A stretch of DNA of 64,000 bases from Symbiodinium natans (taxonomy: Eukaryota > Sar > Dinophyceae > Suessiales > Symbiodiniaceae), in the NCBI GenBank assembly GCA_905221605.1, contig CAJNDS010001057.1, positions 626,528-690,527 on the forward strand, in the 5' to 3' direction. A model generated the notes under the pieces. That model made no database searches. It had not been told where the DNA came from and worked only from the letters and a program-made list of their open reading frames with translations. Position numbers and translations under genes: made by a program. This document shows positions 13,166-25,379 of the stretch, piece by piece. Position 1 is the stretch's first letter; each line of letters opens with the position of its first letter.

Positions 13166-14111
13166 TGCGAGTCTCTGCGAGCTTTGATTTGGGCGTCACA
13201 CTTGAGGTGAACGGTTGGGTAGACTACCCTGAGGCTTCCGGAAGCGGAATGAGGGCAACTCCAAATTTCAGTATTTTGCCACCTGTCTGCACATGACAAG
13301 ACCGTGAAAGTGAAAGACTAGGAATTTAGAGTGATGTCGCAGCATGCCTGTGAAAAGGAGTACTTGGCTGCAGCAGTGGATTATCGGAGATTCTATGCAT
13401 TAATGCTCGACTTCAAGGACTGTCAGAGCCTTGTCGCTTTACCACAATGCGCAGACGACCTGGCATGCCGCGCAGGAAGGGCGTCGGAATCTGGCTCAGT
13501 GGTGGAATTGCCTGAAGCTAGAAGATGACGATTGACCATAATGCTATATAATGCTTATCGTGCCTTTTTGTGCCTTGTAGGCATTGACATGTACTGCCAC
13601 CGGGCGCTGCAGAGCCCGCGCTGCTCTGACGCTTTGAACACAGGGCAGCGCAGTCACTTCGACCGAATTTTGACACATTTGAACTGCGGTTCCCTTGAAT
13701 TAATCAATCGTGCCATCTGTCTGGGGGGACTCTGAAACAGGAGGGGCCCAGGAACAGGGACGCGTAGGAACACAATTCCCTGCACGTGGGTCGGGAGGGG
13801 TGGGTTTGCCGGGATGCTGTGCAATGATGTGCTCACAATGTGCTCACAATGTGCACAGATGTGCACACAGCTCCCATAGATGCGGCCCGGCTGCACTTAT
13901 GAGGAAACCCGAGCTTGCAGCAATGGTCAAATTCAACTTTTCGAGCTTTCGGTTCCATTTGTACAGAGACGTCACCGTAGTGACCGTAGTGGGTGGTCAA
14001 AGAGTTCGTCTTCCTTGGCCTTCAAGCAGAGCAGAAACATTCTTGTAGACATTGTAGACTGTAGACTGTTTGGAGTGCTTCATCAGACCATTGCATGACA
14101 CATCATGACAG

Positions 14112-14232
14112 TAGTTGCTGACTCGAACGGCGCAGCTTGCAAAGTCAACTTGTTTGCTCACCCTGCGGTCAGGTACATTCTCTTCGTCACTGCGTCCAAG
14201 GATGGCACAGTCGTTGTGTACCGGTGCTACAG
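14112..14232 (+). CDS. WD40-blade-like exon upstream of the WDR13-like gene
   Basis: Reads NGAACKVNLFAHPAVRYILF followed by VTASKDGTVVVYR, the strand b-c-d signature of a WD40 blade (alternating hydrophobics, then S-x-D-G-T). It is followed by a CAG|GA junction that would be a GA donor. Strand and type agree with the WD40 exons starting 730 bp downstream, so it is probably an earlier blade of the same gene. A decoy GAGGTACATTCT sequence occurs at about 14812, so the joining exon was not identified. Confidence 0.45.
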
Positions 14233-14963
14233 GACATAGATGCTCAAATCAGCTTTCGATTGAGATCCCTGTTTGCTGATGTTTGCTGATATCTGCTGGG
14301 AATGATTGGGCCATATACTGAGCCAGGACTGAAATGGAGATTGCAATGTTGGCCGCAGAAGACTTCCGTGGTGACAATGTTCGCGCCCTGGGACCTCTCA
14401 AAGCACATCAAAGCACCTATAAACCTACGAGTAGGCGACGTCGAGCACGAGTAGGCGACGTTGAGCAAAGCAGCTGCTAACAAAACAGACAGCAGACAAG
14501 GCTACGACCGCCAATAGCGTCAATAGCGCACTTGCAGCCCTGCCACAGGCAGCGCCTCCACCTGACCACTCCAACATTGCAGCTGCCGGCCTAACTTTGC
14601 TCTGAGTGCACAGTGCTGTTGAAAAAACATGCTGCAATCCACACTGAGGGCCAGTCTTTAAGTAGCACTTTCGCTCGGCTAGGGTGCGCCTGAGATCGAG
14701 ACCCCCGCCCACCCACCCCCGTATCAGGACATGCCGACACTCGAATGTAAGCGCTTTCGATGCTGACAGGCGTCTTAGACAAGGTCCTGACAAGGTTTCT
14801 TTCAACCTGCTGAGGTACATTCTCGGCTTGTCGGCCATTCACGCGCAATCACATCAGTCTTCTTCAATCTACTTGAAGATCAGCTCGTGCTGCCCTCACA
14901 GCAAGTAGTCGTAGTTGCGCGCATCTCCAGCTCTGAGACATGCAGTGCACAAAGTCGAGAGAG

Positions 14964-17900
14964 GTCACTACATCAATTGACAAATCGGTACGTTTTTGGA
15001 ACGTGGATACTGGGGAGATGCTGAAGGCAGGCCTTGCTTAGCTGCAGTCCTGCTTTTCACGGTGGTGTGCTGTGTTGCCACAGGTTTTCACTGACTCCTC
15101 TCCAGTGCCCGTGGCCGCTTTCCTGCCTTTCAATCCGCAGGTGCCGCAGAAGCACACAAGTTCCCACTGTAGCCTGCCCATGCCTGCCCCGGTGCCAGGT
15201 TTTTGTTGCGGCCAACTCGAATGCCGTCCTGCGGCTTGTGAACGTGCAGAATGGCATGGTCCTTCAAAAGCTGAAGGCGCTTCACTTCTGGAGCCCTCGA
15301 GGATTTCTGCCCCTCACATAAGTGGCCATGCATCAGGTCGAAACCGAGGTGCGTACTTTGAAGTTCGATGATACAGGCTTGTTTCTTCTTGTCGGTGGCT
15401 CAGCGTATCCGCACAGCTTGTGCAAATTCAAGGCTCACTCCTTCTGCTGCACCATTTCTCTGTACTGTAAATGCCAGGCTGGCACAAAGAGCGGCAGTAT
15501 ACATGTTTTGGAGGCCGGCAGGGAGTAAGAAATCATTGCGGCAGGGGCTCCTGCCACATCGTAAGTTTCCTCGCAACAAGGGCTCATGCGTGAGCACGCC
15601 AAGCTCGGCATCATAGCGGCAAGAGTTTTCAAGCTGCTCGTCTGTGTAAGAGGCAACAGACGCCAGCACGTTGAAGTTTAAGTTCAAGGTGCAGCTGGCG
15701 CGAGGAGGCTTTGACATGCCATGGGGAGCATGCACAGAGGGCTGCGGGCTGCGTGGCACAGGCCATCACAGGTATGCAATGAATGCCTTGCGCCTGCCTC
15801 ACGCAGCCGTGTGATCAAGGTACCGGTTAGGGGGGCTCCTTGGGCGCCGTCCTTTCCATGGCAGAGAGCGAAGAGCAGGTGCAACGCCGTCGGCTGGATG
15901 AAGACTCCAAAAAGCTCCTTGAAGCTGAAGCTGCCAGCCTCGCTTCCTACTACAGCCAGCTGGCAGAGGACAAGAACCAGAATCCCAAAGTGAGAGAAGC
16001 AGCTCTCCTTTATTCTGTAGCTGAGGGGCACATCCAAGATGAGGAGGTGGAGGAGGCTTTGCAAAAGGGCGCCCAAGCGCTGGAAATGTTCCGTGAAACA
16101 GCTTGCAAGGCGGGACAGCAGGACACCGTTCGTCTGCTTTGTGGAGCTGAGCGCCTGAAGCAGTCCCCAGATTTTGCCATCGACAAAGCCCAGGCTGAGC
16201 TTCGGAGCTTCCGAGAAGCGGATGACAAAAGGGGCCAAGGCTGTATGCTGCTCGCACTGGCAGAGTGCCAGCTGGCCAAGGCCCTGGCGGGCGAAGCTCT
16301 GAGTAGCATTGAGGAGGCCTTGCCCTTGTTGCGGGCTGCTGGCGACAAGAGGCTTGAAGCCTTGGCCAACTTGCTTGCAGCACGGGCACAGCTTCGAAGA
16401 TGCCAGTCCAAAGATGCTGTTCTTTCAGCACAGTCAGCAGTGGCACTCTCCAAGGAAGCCGGGGACAGAATTGGAGAGGGAAGATGCTGCAACTGGCTAG
16501 CGATGGCACAAATGGACGCGGGGCGTCCCGCTGAGGCTTTGAGTACGGCTCACACAGCGCTTGAAATCGCCCAGGAGGTGAGCAGCTCAAAGCTCGAAGT
16601 GAATGCGTTACAGCTCTTGGCGAAGGTTCATGTGTTCAAAGAGAAGAGTCGCCCCGCAGTTCAGTTTGCAGAGCGATCCCTGGCAGTGTGCCGCAAGATG
16701 CAACAGTCCAAAGGCGAAGGCAGTGCTTTGCACCTGCTGGTGAAGTCCCTTGTCCAGCGAGGTGACCTCAAGCGTGCCTTAAAGGAGGCCGAAGGAGCCA
16801 TGGAGGAATATGAAGCCAAAGGTGACAAGCGTGCCGAAGCTTCAGCACACGGTGCACTCGCCTTGGTTCGCCAGGAGCGGCACGAGTTTGACTTGGCAGC
16901 ATCCGAGCAGAACCAGGAGCTGGAGATCCTCAAGGAGCTCGGCGACAAGCATGCTCAATTGAACGCCTTGCTCACACTCTCAGCTATACATGCAGCTCAG
17001 AAAAAGGCATCTCCTGCACGAGAGGCTGCAGAGGAGGCCAAGCAGCTGGCAGATGATGTCCAGGACAAAAAGGGCGAGGTCCTGGCAACAGTCGCCCTGG
17101 TCAACGCGCAGATTGCCGATCAAAAGAATGAGGATGCTGCGGCGACTGCCCAAGAAGCCCTGCGTGCTGCGCAGGAGACAGAAGACAGGCGGCTGGAGGC
17201 GGCTGCCCTCACAGCAATCGGAAACGTTCATTCCGCAAAGGGCGAGTTTGGAGCTGCTGTGGGCAAGCTCTCAGAGGCAAAATCCCTTTTGCTGGAATCT
17301 GGTGATAGAAGAGGAGCAGCTACTTCTTTGCTGAGCCTTGCTGACATTCACTTGTCAAATCAGGCTCCAGATTCTTCCATAGAATGTGCAGATGAGGCAA
17401 AGGACATCTGCAAAGACCTGGACTACAAGAAAGGTTATGCAGATGCATTGCGAAAGCTTGCAGCCGCACACTTGGCAAAGGATGACGAAAGGGAGGCAGT
17501 CAAGCTGGCCTTGGTTGCCAAGAAGTACTGCAAAGCAATTGAAGACATCCGTGGTGAGACAGCTCTGCTCCACTTCTTGGCATCATCCAGCCTTCGCAAA
17601 GGCGACAAGCACGGGCAGGAACTGCAGCAACTTGAAGGAAGGAAGCAAGGCGAAAGCCAACATGGCATACAAGCCAATCGAAACCTACGCAATTCAGCTC
17701 ATGAGGCTGTGAAGAGGGCTAGGGCAGCGGTGACCATCGCAAAGAAGAATGATGACCCATACTCAGAGGCGACTGCTTTGACCCATGTTGCCCATGGGCT
17801 TGCCATCTTGAACCGAGGGCAAGAGGGATTGGTCTGCTGTCGAAAGGCAGAAGACTTGTTCCGAGAATGTGGGGCAGTTGGCGATCAAGCCAGTGCAGTC

Positions 17901-19590
17901 TGCCTATCCGCAGAAGTTACCAACACCATGGGCAACAAGTCTAAGGCATTGGAGCTTGCCAACAGGGCGCTTGACTTAGCCCGACGCGCTGAAGATGGCA
18001 AGATCGAAGGTCGTGTTTTGGGAGTCATGGAGCTCATCAAGGGAGTTCAGAAGCAAGTGCAGCAGGAGATCCCAGATGCGATGTACGGGACTCCAGAGGC
18101 TGCCGGCGTGCCAGGTGCGGCTTCAGCAGGACCAGTAGCACAAGGACTCGATCCGGACATGGTCCAGAGCAAGTTGCAGCATGTGGTGGAGCAAGTTGCT
18201 GGCGGAGATGAGGAGGTGCACCTGGACACTCCGCTGATGGAGTCTGGCTTGGACAGTCTCTCTGCAGTGGCCTTCAGAAATGAGCTCTCCCGAACTTTCA
18301 CTGGCATCGGACAGCTGCCAGCGGCCCTCATGTTTGACTACCCCAGCATCCGCGCCATCACTGAGCACATTGTGGACCGGAGCAAAGGGCTCGCGTAGTT
18401 GGTTTGCACCAGACATCTTCCTCGCAGTTGCCAACAGCGTATGCGCATCAAATGAGGAGCCAACAAGTGCACCATGCCATGTCTGCCTACTATGCTTCCC
18501 CATCTAGGCTGTAGCCGCTGCGCCGCACATGGGCCGGCGCAAAGCGTGTACTAGCCGTGCCTTTCATCTTCCAGGTGTAACCTGCTTGGTCTTCGTGCCT
18601 GCAGCACACGGCCAGCCCCCATGTTTGTTGGTGCGGCCCTTTGAACGGTCAAACAAACAAGCATCAACATATGTGTGGCCTGGCGTTCTGGCTCTGTTCC
18701 GAGGTCAACACGTCAGATTCGTCCGCGTCAATCATTGACTGCACTTATGGACCTCCGCCTGGTGTTTGCTCCCAAGACACACTGATCCAGAACCTGACCG
18801 TTGCAAGGTGCAGCAGCATTCTGCTGCATCACATTCCGTTCGCTTCAGGTGCTCACAAACTTGGCAGTTAGGCACCGTGTCGTGCTTACTTTGGCCTGGA
18901 AGGTCTCCAAAGACTGCATGCGCAACGGTGCAATCCCTGTGCTCAGGTGTTCGCGTTGCCCACGCGCTGCTTCCACTAAAGTGCTGCTACTCACCGTGGA
19001 GGGCTCGTTGGCTTTCCTGACGGACATTGGCTATACGAGCCATTATCGAAACATTAAAACCTGGCCATGGGGGGTGCATCGAGATCGCGTGAGGTACCTA
19101 TACTCTGTTAGCGACTCTGGACTATGGCTCAAAAATTGAACTGCCGAGGTCCAGCCAGGGATACCTCATTTCGGCTTCTGAAGACAAGGAGGCCATGATC
19201 TCACTTCACTAGCAAGGAGCAGCCACAATGCGATGCCTCAATGGCATCTGGCCAGGTCTACATCTACTCCCTAGCAAAGGGTGCAAACTACAAGATGAGC
19301 TACCTGAAGCACCACCAGGCAGAGCGGGAGGGCTAAGCTATTGGTAGTGCAGCTGAAGTCTCTCCAGGTGCCAGTCGTGGCAGTGGCGACGAACCACCAG
19401 GATGAGAGCCTGCATGTTCGGTAAATTCGCAATCACGCTGCTCAGGGCATGTGTTTCTTTAGGCCCGAGCTTGAAAAAAAGGTGCATCACTTGCCTAACG
19501 TTTGATCGACTTTTCGAGACCAGAGCTGGCAAGGACACACTGCTGGCAAGCGCCGACTCGCTGGGTCGGGTAGTGCTTTGGAGAAGGCCA
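14964..19590 (+). CDS. WDR13-like WD40-repeat protein, multi-exon gene
   Basis: Proposed exons: 14964-15026 (DKSVRFWNVDTGEMLK), 15084-15140 (SSPVPVAAFLPFNPQ), 15199-15276 (VFVAANSNAVLRLVNVQNG), 15337-15390 (VRTLKFDDTGLFLL), 15478-15513 (AGTKSGSIHVLE), 18575-18630 (VTCLVFVPAAHGQPPCLL), 18704 to about 18760, about 18848-18877, about 18950-18980, about 19150-19188 (YLISASEDK), 19256-19318 (VYIYSLAKGANYKMSYLKHH), 19368-19400 and 19534-19590 (DTLLASADSLGRVVLWRR). The first five are consecutive, all phase 0, and join into clean WD40 blades. Donors are GT, GC and GA, and nearly all acceptors are AG|G. Blade order and the terminal LLAS-D...WRR agree with what I know of WDR13, a propeller protein of poorly known function. 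The 3.06-kb gap between the fifth and sixth exons contains the TPR-carrier ORF. The N- and C-termini and the exons between 15.5 and 15.8 kb are unresolved. Confidence 0.72.
15858..18398 (+). CDS. TPR-repeat protein with C-terminal acyl/peptidyl carrier domain
   Basis: An intact 846-codon frame from ATG 15858; the frame is open back to 15831. The first about 740 residues are an alpha-solenoid of roughly 40-residue TPR-like repeats of the LGN/rapsyn type, each with a GD(K/R)R-x-EA-x-AL start. After a Gly/Pro/Ala linker the last 75-80 residues form a phosphopantetheine-binding carrier domain. The motif LMESGLDSLSAVAFRNEL carries the modifiable Ser at about 18255-18257, and the helix-3 segment LPAALMFDYPSI matches PKS-type carrier proteins. 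No catalytic domain is visible, so it may be a stand-alone carrier docked through TPR contacts; that role is inference. The gene is intronless while its neighbours have tiny exons, and it lies within an intron of the WDR13-like gene on the same strand. A 59-nt GT-AG intron (15772-15830) would join it in frame to an ATG exon at 15721-15771. Confidence 0.88.
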   Translation: MAESEEQVQRRRLDEDSKKLLEAEAASLASYYSQLAEDKNQNPKVREAALLYSVAEGHIQDEEVEEALQKGAQALEMFRETACKAGQQDTVRLLCGAERLKQSPDFAIDKAQAELRSFREADDKRGQGCMLLALAECQLAKALAGEALSSIEEALPLLRAAGDKRLEALANLLAARAQLRRCQSKDAVLSAQSAVALSKEAGDRIGEGRCCNWLAMAQMDAGRPAEALSTAHTALEIAQEVSSSKLEVNALQLLAKVHVFKEKSRPAVQFAERSLAVCRKMQQSKGEGSALHLLVKSLVQRGDLKRALKEAEGAMEEYEAKGDKRAEASAHGALALVRQERHEFDLAASEQNQELEILKELGDKHAQLNALLTLSAIHAAQKKASPAREAAEEAKQLADDVQDKKGEVLATVALVNAQIADQKNEDAAATAQEALRAAQETEDRRLEAAALTAIGNVHSAKGEFGAAVGKLSEAKSLLLESGDRRGAATSLLSLADIHLSNQAPDSSIECADEAKDICKDLDYKKGYADALRKLAAAHLAKDDEREAVKLALVAKKYCKAIEDIRGETALLHFLASSSLRKGDKHGQELQQLEGRKQGESQHGIQANRNLRNSAHEAVKRARAAVTIAKKNDDPYSEATALTHVAHGLAILNRGQEGLVCCRKAEDLFRECGAVGDQASAVCLSAEVTNTMGNKSKALELANRALDLARRAEDGKIEGRVLGVMELIKGVQKQVQQEIPDAMYGTPEAAGVPGAASAGPVAQGLDPDMVQSKLQHVVEQVAGGDEEVHLDTPLMESGLDSLSAVAFRNELSRTFTGIGQLPAALMFDYPSIRAITEHIVDRSKGLA

Positions 19591-22322
19591 TCGCCAAGAC
19601 TTGCGAGCCGTTGTCCATTGCCGGCTTGTTCCTTTTCCGGATGGCCCACCCAAGTGCCCAAGATAAGCTTTCCTTTTGCATGTGTTGACGCTGTTCAGGA
19701 TGGACTTCTCGCATCTGCCTGATTGACGGAGTCGGCTGCTCGAGCAACTGAACGATCTCAAAGTCTCATCCCGTAGACGGGGCCAGAATTTTACCCACAC
19801 ACGTGTGCATTGTCGCGCCCAGTCTCTTCAGACTAGATACATGCTTTCACAGACAAGTGGTTCAAGCTCGCTATGCCGCCATGCTGTACAGCACCGCCAA
19901 TTTGCCCTCAAACGCCGACGGTACTGTCAGGAGCATCGTAGCATAGGAGTACCGACTGCAGAGTGTCTGAGTCTGTCTTCAACCGAGCAGTAGCGGCAGG
20001 ATTGGCATGACTTGCGGCCAAACACAGCTCTGCTAGATGCATGCCCGCAATGCTGGACATGCCGCAATGTTCGGCACCAACGGTTTCGTCAAGGTACCTG
20101 GATCTGGCTGTGAGCCGTATGAGCCGTGCATGGCAGCCCTGTGGTAGGTTTCAGACCGAAACTGGGGCCGACCAGCCGCTTGTGAAGGCCTTCGGAAGCG
20201 CCTCGGCCTGCAGAGTTCCCATCCCTCCCGGGCAAGCGATCAGGAAGCGAGACGAAGACATGGCACGCTTTTGGTACTGTACTTCCCGATGCTTCCCGAG
20301 GATTAGGTCCGATCCAGTTCTGCCGAGGATTGCGGAGGTCTGTTCGTGGTGTGGTTCATGTTTATCGATGCTGTGGTGCCTTTGGTTATTGCGGAATATT
20401 GCGGATGCTTTGCAGAGGCCCGGGTTGTCGGCTCCAGTTCTGCGAGGAAAGCTTCTGTGGCGGAGACAGACATTGGACTCTGGGATTTGATCTACTGGCC
20501 GTTGCAACCTGTCATGGGGCATGAATCTGCGGTGCGGTTGCTGTCCCAAGGCTCAATACCTCAGGCTTCTGCAGGTGCCAAGCGCGGAACGGCAGCTGGT
20601 TGCAATGTAGCTAGCAGCTTCTTGTTGTTCTGCATGCCTGTTGACTCCTGTTGAGCATATGAAATAAATACGACATAAGTATAAATATACATATATATAT
20701 AAAGATGCTATTATGTCCCGTCAGTGGAAATGCAAGGTGTTCCGGCCTGTTGCTTCACTGCTCCCACCTGCGAGTGTGGAGGAGGCCGACCGTATTCCAG
20801 AATGCGTAGCGAAGGGTTCTTGTTTTCGGAGTTGGGGATCTGGGGGTGGGGCGGTGAACTTAATCCGCGCGTCTAGGGTCCGTAGGCGTTGGACGGTGTT
20901 GCTGAGCGTTCATTCGTGAGCAAACTCATGACCGTCATTACTTTTGCTGCTTTTAAGCAGGGAGAGGTAGTACTTGGACGTGCAATGCTGCAATATCTGC
21001 AATGTCCCGAGTGCCTTTGGACTGCGGGCGCCGCGCTTCGGAGCCTTGCTTGTCTAGGCGGTCGAATTGGGAAATTGGAGTCTGACATGAGGGGGGGCAA
21101 AATTACGTAAGGCTGCCCTACTTGCCCTCCTTGCACAAATGCAACCCAGACCATGCATACATCAAAAAACTACAACTTCACCCTCTGCTCAAATATGACT
21201 GTACTCAGGAAAAAGGGTATCCGGGCATCCATAGTAGGGAAAGACACCCCCTGAAAAAGTAAGTTGCCAGGTGTGTCTACCTCGTGACGCAGTGTGGAGA
21301 TGCTGCCTACAAAATCGCTCTAGTTCATGATGTATTTAAGATTATTGTTTTGAGAAGTACTCGTAGTTATAGTAAACGGCGATCGAAAGAATGTAGCCGA
21401 GCGACTCGCGTGGCGATCCGTGTACCAATTTACCCAGCCAAAGCTCGCACTGTTACGTCGAGATACAGATTTCTTGCGGTCCCACCGCGTTCGGGTTTGT
21501 GGCGTCCATTTAACACCCAAAACCTGCCCGACCACTTGTTGGCAGGTAACGAATGCCGCTCTGGCCTCTATCGAGGATATCAGAAGCTCCCTTGATCATT
21601 TCCAGGGGCGATCCAGCGCGGACAAGGCAAGGTTGCGCTAGGCGATGTTGACTACAACAAGGCCCCGTGGCCCAAAATCCAACCCTTGACAGGAAGCCAT
21701 TTGCGATGAACCGTCGGATCTTCGGGAGGATCTTCGCCATCGGCTCGCGCGATACAGCTTCCCAAATGCAAATTGTGTAACATGTTGTAGCGGAGTTTGG
21801 CCTGTTGCGCAGTTTTTTTGACATCGATGTTGCTATGCTCTGGCTTGCCTGCTCTGAAGGATATACACGGCGGATTGAGCCGCCGCCACCTCCGCTGGCC
21901 ATGGATCCAGCGCTGCCCGGCAGAAGGATGTAGAAGGTGAGTGAGATGTAGAAGGCCGCATGCGTTTGCTCCAGGTTCGAGCCTGCGCCGCCTCGACCCA
22001 TGCAAGCCGCTGCAGTGCAAGTCATGTCCTCGAGCTGTCTTCGAAGCTTCCAGCCTCAGCGGAGACGTGCCCAACTAGCAGAACAAGCAGAGCACAGGAC
22101 CTGTGAAGGGGTGTGAGTGATTCCAGGATGCCACACATGCTACAAAAAATGCTCCAAAGAAGCTGTGATCGAATCGAGTCACGGAAGAGGAGACTCAGGC
22201 TCGAATCTGCAAAAACCAAGCGCGAGCTGACGCACCAGGAGCCGACACGATCCGCTCATGCGGAGCTCATAGCAAGAACCGAGCAGTACCGAGCAGCACT
22301 GACCAATCAGCTTCCTACGGCC
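19591..22322. other. Unassigned region downstream of the WD40 gene
   Basis: May hold the 3' end of the WDR13-like transcript. An AT-rich stretch lies at about 20650-20710. No further gene was recognised. Confidence 0.35.
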
Positions 22323-22470
22323 CTACGGCAAGGAACTGGAAGAGAAGACAATGGCAGACATGGACCGCTACATCCAGCGAATGGAGCAGTATGAGCTGGA
22401 GAAGAACTCCAGCCGTGCAGGAGGCCAGGAGTCTTTTGTTGAAGCAGAACAGGGCCAGCTTCAAAGTCGC
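22323..22470 (+). CDS. Candidate coiled-coil exon
   Basis: The + strand reads GKELEEKTMADMDRYIQRME then QYELEKNSSRAGGQESF, charged and heptad-like with coding-like composition. A further Arg/Glu-rich piece at about 22160-22250 (ESAKTKRELTHQEPT) is in the same orientation. No family was recognised and boundaries are uncertain. Confidence 0.35.
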
Positions 22471-25161
22471 CTAACGTCGCTGTGGTGTAGGGGGATGGAA
22501 AGGGGGTTGACCGAAGGGTCTCTGAATCTGAGCCTGTCTTCCAAGCTCGTACCATCCCATGGGTGATGCTCAAGTCAATGATTGCGAGGTAGAAGACGCC
22601 CCCTTGCATCACTTACGGTGGAACAGCAGCTGCAGGACTGATGCAGGTGCTATGAAGCGTGAGCCGGGGTGAGTTGGAAGCTTGATGGAGGAGCGTCAAA
22701 AGCAGTTTGCCACGATTATGGCTGCTGCTGCTTTTTGCGCTGGCGCTGTTAAGGCTATGACTGGATTTGGTCCTATCAGCCAGGCTCACCAAGGGCATCG
22801 TATGTCAATGTTTTCGCTTCAGGGACTTTGAGCTGACTTGTAAGGGTTCAGATGTGACGTGCCTTAGATCTGTCACTCTTGTTCTCCCAATCCACTCAAC
22901 ATGGGCAGGAGGATGGTGCACAACCACCAGAGCTGCAACATGTCACAAGAAGCAAAGATCACGCAGACACACGCAAAAGCAAAAGCATTCATCAACACCT
23001 TTTAAAAAGCACCAGGGCAGCAGGCGTGAATTGTCCGAATGCAGCGTGCGTTGCGCTTTTGATTCCCTCAACCGCGGCGGAAGGTGGCCAGGGAACAACA
23101 CACACAACGCCAGAATGTCCTCTTTGGGAAGCGCGCGGCAGAATATTGTAAAGAAATAAGCATGTAGCTAGCACGGCAGCAGATCGGTGCTATCGCGGCT
23201 GAGTCTCGGAAAGTGATGTCTCGGTTCGACAGTTTTGTGTGGCTTTGTGTAGCAGGTGCTGTTCTATTAGGTTTCCCCCTCAGCATGCAGCTCGCCAAAG
23301 CAAGCGCACCACTCTTTCTCACGAAGAGAACGTATTGATTCATTCTTGCATTCGCCCAGCTGCCAGAACCTGCAGGCGTGCCTAGCGCGTCTCAACCGCA
23401 TCAGTCTGCAGGAGAAAGGCACGGCGGCACCTTGGCAAGACACCTTCAGCTTTCCAGGTTTCCAAGTGTATGCTGCCTGTTCTGCGCATATGCCAGACTT
23501 GAGGCGAGACCTTTTGCCCGCGAAGTGGCAATCAACTTGTGGCGTTGAGGGCTCAGCGCGGGGAGAGGCCTAGGCAACTCTTTCGAGACTGCACGAGTCA
23601 CAGCTTGCCCGAAGTCGTGGCCTGCCGAAGGTTCACATTACGCTTCCACAGTGCGTGCTCAGTTTGCAGGCAATGCGCAAGAGGCGCGGAGGCTTGACGT
23701 TTTCGCAACAAACGAAAAGCACCCGTGGCCTATGGAACTCGAAGTTGCTTAGATGATCTCCGGAAAAGGTCATCCAATGGCCAAGGGGCGATCCCCCACA
23801 CCTGTTGTAGAACTGTTAGAATCTCTCTATTATCATTTTTTGCCCCTTCATCGTCCTCACTATACCTGATGCCTTCCGTTCGGGCTCCACTGCAAGTCCG
23901 AAGATAGGTCCATAAATCAACTCCCTGATTCCCTATGAAGCCCACAACACACTCGGTTGCATCGCAAAACAGCTGCCAGGCGACACCGCACTCCACGCCC
24001 TCCCCGATACCTTCAAGCCCCACTCGCAGCCCTTCACGGAGATCACTGAAGGAGCAGCCCATCTTGCAAGTGGAGCCACGGAGTCGTATAAGCTGATTGA
24101 GCATTGCAAAGGTCCGCCGACGCACGCATTATGCAGATGCAACTTCCTCTTCTGGAGAAGAGAGAGGCTCTTCCATTCATGTGGCGCTGTCAGCTCATGG
24201 AGGACGTGCCTCTGGGCTGCAAGTAATTCGTGCTTACGTCGATCCTTTCGTGGGCATCTTGCTCCTGTTTTCTGATGCCTTCCCAACATCATCCTATCTG
24301 GGGGTGGAGTTCGGCTGGGGTGAACACACGTCGGCCGAGAGCGATTCGTGAATGATTCGTGCCGCCGACCAACTAGATTTAGCCCAACACGGCCGATTCT
24401 TTGAGGTAGATGGGCGCTTGACTGCCCACAGGGCTATGATCAACTTTTCCTTGGAGTAGGTGGCGGATTCAACTCCCCCAACAAAACACATCCACGGCAA
24501 TCTCTCCAAATCCAACGGCAATCCCAACCCGTCCCTCCCATCCCACACTACTTCAAAATCCTTGGCATTTACTGGGACTGCGGGCGAATGCCCCCACAAG
24601 TCCGGGCCACCCCTATTCTGGCCGAAGCCGGCAATACAGTAATCTCCACGTTAAGCGACCCGCCTCGGCCTGAGCGCAGCCCTCCTGAGCATGTGGAGTC
24701 CGCAACACGGCATGGGGGGTTGGGGACCGGCTGGGCGGGTGGTGGGGGGGGGCCTGAAGTGGGGGGGGGGGGGCTGGCCTGTGGCCCCAGCCCAAACTGT
24801 CCTGGTATCCCCTTCCGCACGCGTGTTGGCAGGGAGGGTACCCATTTCAGCCAAAAAAGTCGAGAGAGAGAGGGAGCGAGAGCCCACATACACTTCCAGG
24901 CCAGGAGGTGGAAGAACTGAACGAGCAGTCATAGCGGGGTGATGATACACGGACACTGAAACAACGAACTGACGATGGGGACCGACAATGGCAAGGACAC
25001 CGCGAGAGCGAGGTGGGTCAGTGGGGGGCCGCGTGTAGCAACCTTTCTGGGCCGTGAAATGGGCGTTAAGCGAAGCCCGTACTTTTCACTGGGGTGCCAA
25101 AGATGGACCACTGAACTGCTTGGCAGTCGTGGCCGGGTCCCCGCCAAGGGAAAGCGTGCAG
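22471..25161. other. Unassigned region
   Basis: No gene recognised. Poly-G runs occur at about 24726-24772, and a GA-rich purine stretch at about 24860-24880. Confidence 0.35.
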
Positions 25162-25294
25162 CAGAAGAAGAAGCAGAAGAAGAAGAAGAAGAAGAAGAAG
25201 AAGAAGAAGAAGAAGAAGAAGAAGAAGAAGAAGAAGAAGAAGAAGAAGAAGAAGAAGAAGAAGAAGAAGAAGAAGAAGAAGAAGAAGAAGAAGA
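25162..25294. repeat. (GAA)n microsatellite
   Basis: About 44 nearly perfect GAA/AAG triplets. The + strand frames over it read poly-Glu or poly-Lys and are artefacts. Confidence 0.98.
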
Positions 25295-25379
25295 CATAAA
25301 GGAGTCCCGCCTCTGGGCGAGAGCCGAGCGACGCGTCGCGCCCTCGCCAGCGACCCTCGCCTACGCGTCGCGCGAGCCA

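Noticed and set aside
14806-14835. GAGGTACATTCTCGGCTTGTCGG resembling the WD40 exon at 14172
   Set aside because: Similarity ends after about 12 bases and the following peptide is not WD40-like.
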